Of a stretch of 64,000 nt of DNA, positions 48,701-60,368 are shown piece by piece; positions within the stretch are counted from its first letter, which is position 1; the number at the start of each line of letters is the position of its first letter. Position numbers and translations under genes: made by a program. This stretch comes from Lycium barbarum. Its lineage: Eukaryota; Streptophyta; Magnoliopsida; Solanales; Solanaceae. The stretch spans positions 23,510,336-23,574,335 of the forward strand of contig NC_083340.1 in the NCBI RefSeq assembly GCF_019175385.1, given 5' to 3'. Below the pieces are notes generated by a model that was not told the DNA's origin, made no database searches, and was given only the letters and a program-made list of their open reading frames with translations.

Positions 48701-51700
48701 CATATTAGAGATTTACGTGACGGAAAGGCAAAGCCTGGTAACAGACCCCTAAGGGAAGACGAGCATGATGAGAGTGCTAGAGATGATTTATCAAGACGCA
48801 GGGTGAATCGTGGGTGGACAAGACACAGAGGACGGGGAAGGGTGACTGAGGGCGTTCCGGATAATGAAGCAGCTTTGACCTCTCCAGGTTCTGCAAGTAG
48901 ATTGGGTGAGCAATCTCGCAGCAGAAATTTGACCAGGAATCAAGAATTGAGAAGAGCAACTGATAACAAGAAGAATTTGAGTAGGACAAATGTTGATGGT
49001 TTTGCGATGGAGAGGGACGAGAATGATGAATGTTTCCGAGAATGTAAAGTTGGCTCCAAGGATATCACAGATCTGGTGAAGAAAGCTCTTAGAGCTGCTG
49101 AAACAGAAGCAAAAGCAGCTAATGCTCCAACTGAAGCTGTTAAAGCAGCTGGTGATGCTGCTGCAGAAGTAGTCAAGAGTGCTGCTTTTGAGGTTTGTCT
49201 TCACTTCTTATCCAGTTTTGTATTTTATGCAGTTTACTTAATGTTTATCTTAAGACCGTCTCATTTCTACGTTATCTCTGTGTCTCAGGAGTTTAAGAAG
49301 ACAAATGATGAGGAGGCTGCAGTTTTGGCTGCTTCAAAAGCTGCATCCACAGTCATTGATGCTGCTATTGCTGTTGAAGTTTCAAGGTTGGTGTGTCATT
49401 TTTGTGTATGACCCATCCTCAATTGATGACTGGGAAGACATTTTATTTTGCATTCATCTGCTACTTCCTGTGACATACAATTAACTTATTTTAATGTGGT
49501 ACTGATATATTGTAGGAGTGCTATTTGTGAAGGTGAATCACAAGACACAAAAGCAACAGCACAAGAAGCAAATGAGGATGTTGATGAATTCTTCATTCTG
49601 GATAGTGACTCTCTTGCGAAGTTGAGAGAGAAGTTCTGCATCCAGTGTCTTATTATTTTGGGAGAGTATGTTGAAGTACTTGGTCCTGTGTTGCACGAAA
49701 AAGGAGTGGATGTGTGTATTGCACTATTGCAGTGTAATTCCAAACATAAAGAGGGGTGCAAAATTTCGCTTCTTTTGCCCGATGTTCTGAAGCTAATCTG
49801 TTCTTTGGCTGCGCATCGGAAATTTGCTGCAGTATTTGTGGATCGTAGGGGCATGCAAAAATTGCTTGCTGCCCCAAGAGCTCTTCAGACTTTTTCTGGT
49901 CTTTCTTCATGCTTATTCGCAATAGGGTCAATTCAGGTAACTGTGTGTCTATTTTTTCTACTCCTTTTAATGTTATAATTGGCTGTGTACCTTAAATCTT
50001 GATTCATTATGGTTCTGGAAATTTTAGTTGCTGATTCAATAACTTCTGAAAATTGATTTCACAGGGAATAATGGAACGCGTTTGTGCTCTTCCTTCAAAC
50101 ATTATCGATCAGGTGGTTGAGTTGGCGCTTCAGCTTCTTGGATGTCCTCAAGATCAAGCCAGAAAAAATGCTGCTTTATTTTTTGCGGCTGCATTTGTTT
50201 TCAGAGCTGTCCTAGACGCTTTTGATGCTCAGGATGGCTTACAGAAAATGCTTAATCTTTTGCAAGATGCTGCATTAGTGAGATCTGGAGTTTCTTCTGG
50301 GGCATTAACTGCTTCAGGGTCATTACGGAGTGACAGATCGCCACCAGAGGTGCTGACCGCTTCTGAGAAGCAGATAGCTTATCACACCTGTGTCGCACTT
50401 CGGCAGTACTTCAGAGCACATCTTCTCTTGCTGGTGGATTCAATTCGTCCTAATAAAAGTGTTCGCAGTGCTGCACGAAATATCCCGAGTGTTAGGGCTG
50501 CGTCTAAGCCGCTTGACATTAGTAATGAGGCTATCGATGCAGTTTTCCGTTTAATACAGAGAGATAGGAGACTTGGTCCTGCAGCTGTCAGGGCCCGCTG
50601 GACAGTAGTTGAAAAGTTTTTAAGTTCCAACGGGCATATTACGATGTTGGAATTATGTCAGGTAGTACATGCTTTTATAAACCGTTCATTCTTTCTACCT
50701 GCATATGCTTGCTGGTTTACTTACTATTTTTCCAAATGTAGGCTCCACCTGTTGAGCGTTATTTGCATGACTTGCTTCAGTATGCTCTCGGTGTACTTCA
50801 TATCGTCACTTTAGTACCTTACAGCCGTAAACTTATCGTCAATGCAACATTAAGCAATGATCGTGTGGGTATAGCCGTTATATTGGATGCAGCTAACAGT
50901 GCTGGTTATGTAGAACCTGAGGTATGGTCTTAATACACTTTTCATTCTCTCATTGTAGCGATTCAGATGCTTATCCATTTATTCTTGATATTGGTAGATT
51001 GTTGAAGCAGCATTGAATGTGTTAGTTTGTCTCGTGTGTCCTCCACCTTCAATCAGCAATAAACCATCTGTGTCTTAATACACTTTTCATTCTCTCATTG
51101 TAGCGATTCAGATGCTTATCCATTTATTCTTGATATTGGTAGATTGTTGAAGCAGCATTGAATGTGTTAGTTTGTCTCGTGTGTCCTCCACCTTCAATCA
51201 GCAATAAACCATCTGTGTCTACACAAGCACAGCAAACCAATGCTATCCAATCTGCAAATACGCCTGGTGTGGAGACCAGAGAACGGAATCCAGATCGGTG
51301 TGAGACCAGGGACAGGAATGTGGAGCGGTTTCTTCCAGATCAGGCTGTTAATATCCCCAGCCAGAATGAAAATAGAGAGAGAAATGGAGAATCTACTTTA
51401 TCAGACCGTGGAAGCACAGCAGTTTCTGGCACATCTGCGGTCGGTGGCACTTCTCAAGGCCCTGTGTCTACAGTGACATCAGGATTAGTTGGAGAACGAA
51501 GAATATCACTAGGTGCAGGAGCTGGTTGTGCTGGCCTCGCTGCTCAGCTTGAACAATGTTACCGTCAAGCGAGAGAAGCTGTTCGGGCCAACAATGGTAT
51601 TAAGGTCCTCCTGCAGCTCCTCCAGCCACGGATAGTTACTCCTCCAGCTGCAATTGACTGTCTTCGTGCTCTTGCTTGCCGAGTACTTCTTGGTTTAGCA

Positions 51701-54700
51701 AGAGATGATACAATTGCACATATATTAACAAAACTTCAGGTAGGTTGGTCTGACATCATAATTGCTGTTTCCTGCATGGTTGACATCGTTGATTTCCAAG
51801 GTCGGTGTAATATCTGGTTTATGTGATTTTGGCTGCAGTCATTTATTCTAACATTTTCTCACCTTGGATGTTTCTTGAAATGGTTAAAAAATTGATCCTG
51901 AGTTGAAATTAGTCATTCCAGAAAATGGAAAGCTATTAAATTCTTCAGAACATGAACCGAGTAAGGGTTTTCAATGTGAATAATGGGTTTGTAAATAAAT
52001 ATTCAATGGTGGAGAGGTACATAATATTAGCGTCCTGGCTAGGGGGTAGGATTGTTGAACTCTCCATGAAGTGTACTCACCGGGAAAAAAACACAAGGAG
52101 AGTTTTGAGAATAGGTCATCCAGAATTTTGAAAGAAGATAAGAAGGGTACTAAAATACATCTCCAGAAGTGAGGTAAGTGTCACTTTGACCAAAGCAGCA
52201 TTGTTGGGAATTCTAACTTATTTTGTCTTTATTTACGGTTTTGACATGGGTGAGCATGTGATTGGAAATACTTTTTTTCGGGACCATACAACTGGAAAAA
52301 AAATTTATATCTTGTTAATTGAAATAGGATACTGAAGCGATTTTCATCGTGTCTAAGATGACATTCTAGGTGGCGACTTGACTTTTTTATCTATTAAACT
52401 AATTATATCAGTCCTAAGAGGATGTTTGGCTAAGTTTAGCTTATACAAGTACTTTCTAACTGATCTTTGTGTTTGGTAAATACTAAAAATGTTAATATGT
52501 CACGTGCTTATAAACCAAAATCAGCCAAAAACCATAAGATGTCACCCTGAGCTTATGGTTTTGTAGTGTAAGCACTTTTGGATTGACCAAACCTTTTACG
52601 ATTTTATCCGTAATAAATACTCTTCCTAAAACATAACTTTTAATTATATATCTATTCTATTTACATTATTAGTCCCTTTTTTTAATGTTGAATACTTTCA
52701 AATCTATATTTTTTGTAAATAGCTCTAAGGATATTTTAGTCTTTTTAACAGAAAGTGCTAAGCCTTTTACCAAACAAACTAACTGCAGCACTTCTATCAA
52801 AGTATCTATACTTTTTTTTTAAAAAAAAATCAACTTTAACACCTAAAAGTGTTCTTCAACACGTTATACTTATCAACTGCTTTTAATGAGCCTTCCGGAA
52901 CGGGCTCTTAGTTTCATGCATAAGGAATTTTGTGCCGCTTTATGTTTTTTCTTTATTTTCCTTGTTTATGCTAGTCAGTGACTTGACCTTACAGCATTAG
53001 GGTTATGACCTAGTTCAATATTGCAACTAGTGCAGATCTGAGTTGTGTAGTTAAACCCAGTTAGAACGAACATATAACATTTTTTCTAGTTTCTTTATAC
53101 TTGAAAATCAATATGTCCAACACTCAACGTGGATGACCTTACTTATGCGACATCAGTTTGAGAGATTTGGTCTTTTGGTGTTGGGGAGATTCAACTATAC
53201 TTGATTACATTTTTATTTTTTTGTGGTTTTAGGTTGGGAAGAAGTTGTCAGAACTCATACGAGATTCAGGAAATCAGACCCCTGGCGGTGAACAGAACCG
53301 GTGGCAAGCAGAACTTTCACAGGTGGCTATTGAGCTTATTGGGGTAAGAAAACAGTATTTTCTTTCTCTGTATAATTTTTTAATACGTGGAGTGAAAAAA
53401 AAAAAAAAAAAAAAAAGGGGGGGGGGGGGGGGGGGGGGCTTGGTTACGAAGAAGTTGGATGATAGTTTTGATATTGATGATATCTTTGGGGTAGAGGAAG
53501 GGACTAAGGGGGATATTTTCACTGGTACACTGCTGTGTTTAAAGCAAAGAATAGAACGATCATGCTTCATCAAAAGAAATGTACGATCATTTTCATTTTG
53601 GTCATATATTTCGGTGAAGGGAAATGGGAGGGGAGAGAGGGGTAACTGGTTTATTCCTGCAATTTAGCATTTCTACCCCTTCACGTCTGGATTTCATTTT
53701 GTAGGCTCTCAACTGTGATTCTCATTCCCCCTCCATTCTTAACTCTCTGCTAATCCATGCTTTCTTAGGCATGACTATATGTGTTGAATATGTGCATTAC
53801 ACTAATAATTTTGAAAGAATACGTCTCTAGCTCTAATATTGGCTTACATTACGCATGTGCGCATTTGTTAAGTACTACTTTCATGCTGAATAAGGTAGCT
53901 CGTTTAATTAGCAAGCAATGAAAAGAAAATGTGAATGGATTATTGTTTTAGTTTTAGATAGAGAAGTGTTAACATCTTTGAAATGTAAAGAGGTGGACTA
54001 ATAATGGGAATAAGATGCTGCATCATCATTATCATAATGTGTAGTTGTATCAGTTCAATTTTTGGAGAAAGGGAAGTTTTCGATTTAAGGATCAGGATTA
54101 ACTAAATATCAAGGCAAACACACAAAGTAGGTCAAGGCATTTGGGATGGCAATAGTTTATTAGGTTTTGCTTATACATTCATCTTTCAAGTGTGCTCGGC
54201 AGAGTTGTCTTTTGTCCCTTTCCTCTTTTGTTAATTTGCAGGACTATTGTGTCTTTTTTCATTTTGTAGGTTGTAACTAATTCTGGGCGTGCAAGTTCCC
54301 TGGCTGCCACAGATGCTGCGACGCCAACATTAAGGCGTATAGAGAGAGCTGCTATAGCTGCTGCTACTCCAATCACATATCATGCAAGGTAAAATGGCGT
54401 TTGCTCCAAATGAAGTTAAATTTGAGCAACATGGTTTTCTTCTTCTTGCCTTATTTACTAGTTTCTGACCTCCTTTTGTGTTCGAGCTCAGGGAGCTTTT
54501 ACTCCTCATCCATGAACACCTACAAGCTTCTGGTTTGACAGATACTGCAACTATGCTTCTAAAGGAGGCTCAGTTGACACCTTTGCCATCTTTAGCTGCT
54601 CCGTCATCTCTGGCACATCAGACATCAGGGCAGGAGACATCGTCAGTTCAAATTCAGTGGCCATCTGGTCGTGCACAGGGATTCTTGACAGCTAAACCGA

Positions 54701-56903
54701 AACTCCCATCATTGGATGAGGATGGCGGATTGAAATCTGAGTCACTTGTCTGTTCTTCAAGAAGGAAACCATTGATATTTTCATCTGCTCGTAGTCAGTC
54801 CTCGAAATCTCTTCCTGTTGAAGTCTCTCCAGCAGCATCAAGCTTCAAATTCAGTAATTCGAAAAAGTGTGTCACACCTATAGCTACATCAGAAACTCCA
54901 TCCCTATCTTCAGTAAAATCTGGCGGAGATCCAGACATCATATTTAAAACTCCTATTGTATTGCCAATGAAACGTAAGTTAACTGACCTGAAGGAAGGTG
55001 GATCAGTGCCATCAGTTAAGCGACTCAATACTGGTGAACATGCAGTCAGGTCTCCAGTTTGTGTCACTCCAAATGCGGTCCGTAGAGGCAGTCTACCATC
55101 AGATCCTAATATGCCTTCAACACCAAATTCTACTTTGAGAGAGATCCATAATCGACCTGGCTCAAGTGCTTTTCCAACTGAAGGTGATGATACTCCAATG
55201 GTGTCGTCTTCTCAACATGGTCTTCTAAGTGATTCACAACCCTCGAATGCAGAGCGTTTAACCTTGGACTCTGTGGTTGTTCAGTACTTGAAGCACCAGC
55301 ATCGCCAATGTCCTGCTCCCATCACAACGTTACCTCCGCTTTCGCTCTTGCACCCTCATGTCTGTCCTGAACCAAAACGAAGCCTTGATGCACCATCAAA
55401 TGTGACATCACGGCTTAGTACTCGTGAATTTAGAAGTTTGAATGGTGGGACACACGGAAGGCGTAAGGATCGACAATTCGTCTTCAGTAGATTTAGACCA
55501 TGGCGAACTTGCAGGGATGATGCTGGTGTCTTATTGACATGTGTCTCTTTTATGGGAGATTCCTCACAAATTGCTGCTGGCACCCATTCTGGAGAGCTGA
55601 AAATATTTGACTCTAACAGCAACAGTATCTTAGAAAGCTTCACCAGCCACCAGGCACCTTTAACACTACTACAGTCATACCTTTCTGGCGAGACACAAAT
55701 GCTTCTGTCTTCAAGTGCTCACGATGTGCGGTTATGGGACGCAACTAATGTTTCAGCTGGGCCTAGGCATTCATTTGAAGGCTGTAAAGCTGCACGATTT
55801 AGCAATTGCGGTACAACATTTGCTGCATTGTCTTCAGAGCCATCCCGGCGCGAGATTCTTCTATATGACGTTCAAACCTGTCAAGAGGAACTGAAACTTA
55901 CAGACACATCCAGCATCCCTTCAGGCCGAGGACATATGTATTCCCTTGTACATTTTAGCCCTTCTGACAATATGCTTCTCTGGAACGGAGTCTTATGGGA
56001 TACTCGTGGTTCTGGCCCAATTCATCGTTTTGATCAATTTACCGACTATGGTGGCGGGGGCTTTCATCCTGCTGGCAATGAGGTAAGGACATTTCACTTA
56101 TTTTCCTTTGGGTGGATAGTATTATAAGCCTGATGCTAAATCCTTTCAACAGCAGCTCAGTCATTGTCACCTTTGTGGATCCTTAGTTTTACCTTTGCTA
56201 AAACTGTTGTCTTTCTGGATAGGTCATCATAAACTCTGAGGTATGGGATTTGCGGAACTTCAGGCTTCTGCGAAGTGTACCATCTTTGGACCAGACGGTA
56301 ATAACATTTAATGCGAGTGGTGATGTGATATATGCCATCTTAAGAAGAAATCTCGAGGATGTCATGTCAGCATTCCAGACACGTCGTGTTAAACATCCTC
56401 TCTTTGCTGCTTTCCGTACAGTGGATGCTGTTAACTATTCTGACATTGCAACCATTCCAGTAGACCGTTGCGTCCTTGACTTTGCGACGGAGCCAACTGA
56501 TTCTTTCGTTGGGCTGGTCACAATGGATGACCAAGATGAGATGTATTCTTCTGCTAGGGTGTATGAAATTGGTCGGAGGAGGCCAACTGACGATGATTCA
56601 GACCCTGATGACGCTGAAAGTGATGAAGAGGATGATGAAGATGATGATGACATTGATGAGGAAGCAATCCTTGGAACGGATCTTGATGGGGACGGTGAAA
56701 GCGACGCAGATGATTTGAGCAATGATGATGATAGTGTGAGTGAGCTTGATGACGAAGAGGATGAAGATGGAGACTTCATGGTAGATGGTGTGGACTTTGG
56801 TGGTGCAGCTGGTTTATTGGAGATTGTGACGGATGGTGAAGATGATGATGACAGTGAGCTTATTGAATCCTTTAGTAGTGGGGATGATGATGATCTCATG
56901 TAG
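42408..56903 (+). CDS. DCAF1: DDB1- and CUL4-associated factor 1 homologue
   Basis: Fourteen exons join in frame with GT-AG ends: 42408-42658, 47676-47757, 47865-47981, 48070-48248, 48334-49192, 49289-49386, 49516-49936, 50065-50661, 50742-50921, 51143-51739, 53233-53343, 54270-54388, 54492-56082 and 56223-56903. The total is 5883 nt and 1960 aa, close to the Arabidopsis protein. An acidic N terminus leads into a helical armadillo-like region, then a LisH motif (ELLLLIHEHLQASGLTD, about residue 1205), a C-terminal WD40 propeller with the DWD box VWDLR (Trp1742 to Arg1745), and a very acidic tail ending DDDDLM. It is the substrate receptor of CUL4-DDB1 E3 ligase in the nucleus. Intron 1 is 5 kb and repeat-filled. 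Exon 10 follows a perfect 145-bp duplication, and the second acceptor is the one that keeps the frame open. Confidence 0.95.
42690..42857. mobile_element. small MITE in DCAF1 intron 1
   Basis: Begins TACTTCCTTTATCCCAATTC and ends TTGGGATGGAGGGAGTA, an imperfect Stowaway-like inverted pair next to TA. Confidence 0.55.
43149..43238 (+). mobile_element. TS-SINE / RTE tail fragment
   Basis: GAGCCGAGGGTTTTATCGGA, CATACACTCTACCCTCC and AGACCCCACTTTGTGGGAT mark the same 3' module as 14195-14316; it is truncated on both sides. Confidence 0.65.
43297..43320 (+). repeat. poly(T) tract
   Basis: A run of about 22 T residues in DCAF1 intron 1, followed by GGTGAAGTAAATGAATTGC. It may be the inverted A-tail of a retroelement fragment. 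Confidence 0.5.
44910..45146. mobile_element. Stowaway-like MITE in DCAF1 intron 1
   Basis: Begins TACCTCCATCTTATTTTATG and ends CATAATTGGGACAGAGGAAGTA, an imperfect inverted pair. It includes the TGACGTTTGACC and AAATCATCTCATTAAGG blocks common to this MITE group. Confidence 0.5.
45174..45328 (+). mobile_element. tRNA-derived SINE in DCAF1 intron 1
   Basis: A box TGGTCTAGTGG and B box GGTTCAATTCC are spaced as in a tRNA-derived head. CACAGTTGTCTGGTACTTGT, GCGCAAGCTGGTTAT and an A-run follow. Confidence 0.7.
45611..45750 (+). mobile_element. SolS-like SINE 3' half with C25-A17 tail
   Basis: GGTGGACAGAGTCACCTC, GGGAGGTGGCAGGTATCCC, GTGGAATTAGTCGAGGTG and GCGCAAGCTGGCCCAGACAC are the conserved body of a Solanaceae SINE. 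The tail is an expanded C run (45709-45733) followed by an A run (45734-45750). The tRNA-like head is missing. Confidence 0.7.
46416..47298. repeat. short inverted-end element, AGGGTGTACA type
   Basis: Starts AGGGTGTACATGG and ends TTTGTACACCCCT, flanked by GTATA-containing sequence. The interior ends carry GGTTTGG/CCAAACC blocks; the middle is AT-rich and non-coding. Confidence 0.65.
50931..51220 (+). repeat. perfect 145-bp tandem duplication across the intron 9/exon 10 boundary of DCAF1
   Basis: Two identical units, 50931-51075 and 51076-51220. Each holds the end of the intron (TTGATATTGGTAG acceptor) and the first 78 bases of the exon (starting ATTGTTGAAGCAGC). Splicing to the first acceptor (exon start 50998) would read the first exon copy and then meet TAA at 51076-51078. 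Splicing to the second (51143) gives the full frame. Confidence 0.95.
52416..52912. mobile_element. inverted-end repeat in DCAF1 intron 10
   Basis: Starts AGAGGATGTTTGGCTAAGTT and ends GCCTTCCGGAACGGGCTCTT. This resembles the GAGCCCGTTTGG MITE group, but is longer and more diverged. Confidence 0.45.
53395..53438 (+). repeat. A22-G22 homopolymer junction
   Basis: An uninterrupted A run (53395-53416) is followed directly by a G run (53417-53438) in DCAF1 intron 11, close to the donor. Confidence 0.9.
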
Positions 56904-57884
56904 GTAGTGGCCTTGGCGGTTAATTTAGATGTGATCAATGGATATAATATCCTCATATAATTTGCTCGACAGTGTAACATTTTTTATATACATTTTAGGA
57001 AGGGTAAAGATTACTCTTTTCTCTAGTTTTGAGTTCTATTCCAGTTTTGTCATGACGAGGCTTCTGTGCATATATGAGTAAGAAATGGAAGAGATTATGC
57101 TTTTGGGTCCACTTCAGTTGTTTTGGGGCTAAGTTTGACATAAATCTCTCTATTTCCCGATTTTAAGCTTTGTTCTCTCTCCGGTTTTAAGTTGGGCTTC
57201 AGACACTAATATTACTCCCTCCAATTGTTATATTGTGGACGTAAAAAACACGCTATATTATCTACTAATTTCTCCTTTTAATCTCTTATTCATATTCTTT
57301 GGTGGGACGTGGGAGTAACAAATGGAGTGCAAAAGTGCAATTTACTTTTTGAGAGTTATATTAAACTTGGGTGTTTTGTCTCTGAAACAAACGCCACGTT
57401 TCACCTCTAAGTGTTGATCTATTTAATTTTCTTCATTAGTCTTTTTCATCTAAGAATACTTTTAGATTTATATTTCATTCTAGTCATTTAACCGACTACT
57501 TATTATTAGTTCTAGCATTTCGATCTAGGTGCATAATTGCTTATTTATGCCTTTATAAAATTATAATTTCAATACCTAAAAATATTTTTTAGCATTTGAT
57601 GCTTATTAACAAAACTTTTAATCATCTAACCTCAAACGAATTATCAGATACTGATATTTATGAAGGGAAAAAAGTGCACCTACACATGGATTATGTCTCA
57701 TATATTCATGCAAGTATTCCAAGGACCAAGGTTTGTGTATTTGTTTCACTAGTCAGAGACTCAGAGAAAGTAATCACATGCTATAAATCACGAATTACAT
57801 TGTAAAGATCGCAGTCTAAAGTTGTACTATATGATTGTTCTAATATTCGTAGACGATCTCTATTGTTCTTCCAATCTTTCCATA
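56904..57884. other. 3' flank of DCAF1, no further gene
   Basis: AT-rich 3' UTR and downstream DNA. TTACTCCCTCCAATTGTTAT near 57210 is a Stowaway-like end. A 69-residue frame at 57596-57805 is not supported by any motif. Confidence 0.5.
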
Positions 57885-58515
57885 GAATCTCAGGAAAAGA
57901 CGAGAGTCCATGTCTGTTGTTGTACGAAGGAAAAAAATTGCCATTGAAACAAAAGAGGAAACCTGTTTAAACAAGATTACTTTTGCTTAAATTATAAATC
58001 TATTTTTAATAGGTGTGATTTCTCTTCTTTTTCTTCTGTTTTATTTTATTCTATTGATATGGATGGTAGTTTCAGTTTATACGAACTCATTTGATTGGAC
58101 ACCGAGTTTAAGAAAGAAGTGAAATTTTTTAAACTTGTGGGATAATTAAGTCACATATATTTTGTGTGGTTATAAATCATTGCATAAAGGTAAATTGTTT
58201 TCAAATATAGAAAGAGGTCATTTGTTTTAGCACGGACTAATAACAAAATATGTTCACATAAATTGAAACGGAAGGAGTATTATTTTCTTCAAGTCGAAAA
58301 GATTTACAAAGTTTATATAATTGTATCAAAAATTTCATACTCCATAGAATTTCAGGAAAAGAAGAGGGTCCACGTCCGTTGTTGTACGAAGGAAACAGAA
58401 TTGCCATTGAAACAAAAGAGGAAACCTCTTTAAACAAGACTACTTTTGTTTAAATTATAAATCTATTTTAATAGGTGTGATTATTTTTTTATTTTTTATT
58501 TTATTCTATTGATTG
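57885..58515. repeat. direct repeat of ~170 bp separated by ~460 bp
   Basis: Units at about 57885-58060 and 58346-58515 share GTTGTTGTACGAAGGAAA, ATTGCCATTGAAACAAAAGA and AAATTATAAATCTATTTTTA with few differences. Between them, a MITE-like sequence ends at AATTGAAACGGAAGGAGTA (58258-58279). Confidence 0.7.
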
Positions 58516-58591
58516 TCCCGTATGGATGATTCTTTCAAGTCGAAAAGATTGTAAAATAATCTCAAATATACAATTCTACGAGCTTTAGTTA

Positions 58592-59204
58592 GGTCCCGTT
58601 TGGACATGGTTTGAAACTATGATTTGAAATCATGGTTCAAATCATGTTTGGACATGCAATTTGGATATTTTAAGTTGTTTTTTCTGTTATAGACATAAAA
58701 ATCTCACAAATTGTGAAAACTATTAAAACATTCTCAATTCGTATACAATCTTACCAAATGAGCAAGTCATAGTTTATAACAAAATTAGTACACTACTAGA
58801 ACGCCTTTCTAAAAAATACAACATTAATTAATCAAACTTTAGTTCAATAAAAACGAAAATTTAATATGAATAGTAATGTAACTATTCTTTAATATAATCC
58901 TCCCCCATAAATTAAAGATTGATAGATATAAATAAAGGTTGGTGGAAGCTAATGAGATTAGTAAATGATTGATGGGGGTAATTGTTAAAAATATTTACCA
59001 ATTTATGGGTCTTTTTTTTACAAAATATAAACTTGTGGGTTAAATTTTATATTTAAAAAGGTTGAAACCATGGTTTCAAACGCCAAATTATGCCTTTTTG
59101 AATGATTTGGGTTTGAAACCATGAGTAAAAAACGCATATCCAAACGCTGGTTTAGGGGCATGGTTTCAAATCATGGTTTGAAAACGAATGGCCAAACGCC
59201 AGCT
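58592..59204. mobile_element. inverted-repeat element, GTTTGGACATGGTTTGAAA type
   Basis: The ends GTCCCGTTTGGACATGGTTT and the inverse of GGCCAAACGCCAGCTT, with repeated ATGATTTGAAATCATGG-like palindromes near each end. It is non-coding. Confidence 0.6.
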
Positions 59205-59370
59205 TATTATTCCATTTTGATTAGCAAAGTTCATATAATTGTATCACAAATTTTCCTTTAAATTCAAAACCCCAATATACCTAGGTTATGCTCGAATTTC
59301 ATACACTCAAATTTTTAAAAAAACAGCTCCCTCAACTTTGTACTCCACATAAATGCAGAAAAAAAAAATC

Positions 59371-60126
59371 ATGTTTACTGAAGACAGACTGAATGATTTG
59401 CCCGACTCAATTCTAATTCACATTCTCACCAAGTTGAGGGACGACAGTAAATCAGATGTGAGAACAAACTTAGAGCCCGTTTGGATTGGCTTATAAGTTG
59501 CTGATTTCAGTCTTTTTGAGTGTTTGGCTGACCAGCTTAAAGTCATTTTGTGCTTAAAATAAGCTCAAAAAAATAATTGGACCCATTTGACTTACATTAT
59601 CTAAAGCAGCTTATAAACTAAAAATAACTTATAAGCAAAAAAAAATAAGTTGGGCTACCCCAACTCCTTTTTTTTTTACTTATAAATTATTTTCAGATTA
59701 TAAACTGCTTTTTTTAAGCCCATCCAAACAGGCTCTTATTATGTCCGCGATGGCAGTTACCTTGAATGTCCGTTCCACTATCTCTCTACTATGAGCTCCC
59801 TCATAAGAAAAAAAAAAAAAAAAAAAAAGTACGCTAATAGTTTCGTTGAAAAGGACATTTCCAATTTCATAGGTTCCACTAATCGAGACCTTTAACTTTA
59901 GGTCTTGCCATAAAATCCAATTATTTAGAGGCTATCTCTTTAAGTAAAACAAGAGTTATGTTAAAGATACTGATTTATGGGTACATTTTGCAACTAAAGT
60001 TGCAAATGTTGAATGTTTTACACTTGGATTTCGCTGTGAAAGTACCCAAAATATGAGCTTCCTCAGTTTGCATATAGGAATACGTCATTGAGGAGATTGA
60101 TTTTAATCAATTGTGAAACGAACCCT
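59371..60126 (+). pseudogene. F-box/LRR gene remnant
   Basis: ATG 59371 opens FTEDRLNDLPDSILIHILTK followed by SDVRTN, an F-box of the F-box/FBD/LRR type. A MITE (59473-59735) splits it at that point. After the MITE, CPRWQLP and a stop, then MSVPLSL, continue the F-box tail. From about 59976 the frame reads WVHFATKVANVECFTLGFRC, a leucine-rich-repeat segment, with a stop at the end of HIGIRH. The copia LTR truncates the gene at 60127. Such genes encode substrate adaptors of SCF ubiquitin ligases; this one is dead. Confidence 0.7.
59473..59735. mobile_element. MITE, GAGCCCGTTTGG family, inside the F-box remnant
   Basis: Starts GAGCCCGTTTGGATTGGCTT and ends AAGCCCATCCAAACAGGCTC. It is the same family as 31232-31493. 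Confidence 0.75.
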
Positions 60127-60335
60127 TGTGATAGTCGCAGGAAATCAATCCATAATCTATATTGATGTATGATAGTCATTATATACAAAGTAGGTATCTA
60201 ACTGTCAACATGATACTAGACTAAATTATAGGACCTAATTACTATACACAAGGAAGAGATCACGCCTAATATGCATTTGCTAATTATGAAAAGATTATCC
60301 TAATATTTACGTTGACTATTTCATAGTCTATCACA
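60127..60335 (-). repeat. 3' LTR (209 bp) of the right-edge copia element
   Basis: On the minus strand it starts TGTGATAGACTATG and ends GCGACTATCACA, so the ends TGTGATAG and CTATCACA are inverted. It joins F-box remnant sequence on its outer side. Confidence 0.7.
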
Positions 60336-60368
60336 CCCCCACAATCGAAGCGAGAGGTTGTCGTACGC

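Noticed and set aside
50998..51078. First acceptor copy as the real start of DCAF1 exon 10
   Set aside because: It leads to TAA at 51076-51078. The second acceptor (51143) joins exon 9 in phase 0 and keeps the frame through the rest of the protein.
56435..56980. Serine-rich minus-strand frame of 181 codons
   Set aside because: It is the antisense shadow of the acidic (GAT/GAA) tail of DCAF1. 42362-42613 is the same kind of shadow of its acidic N terminus.
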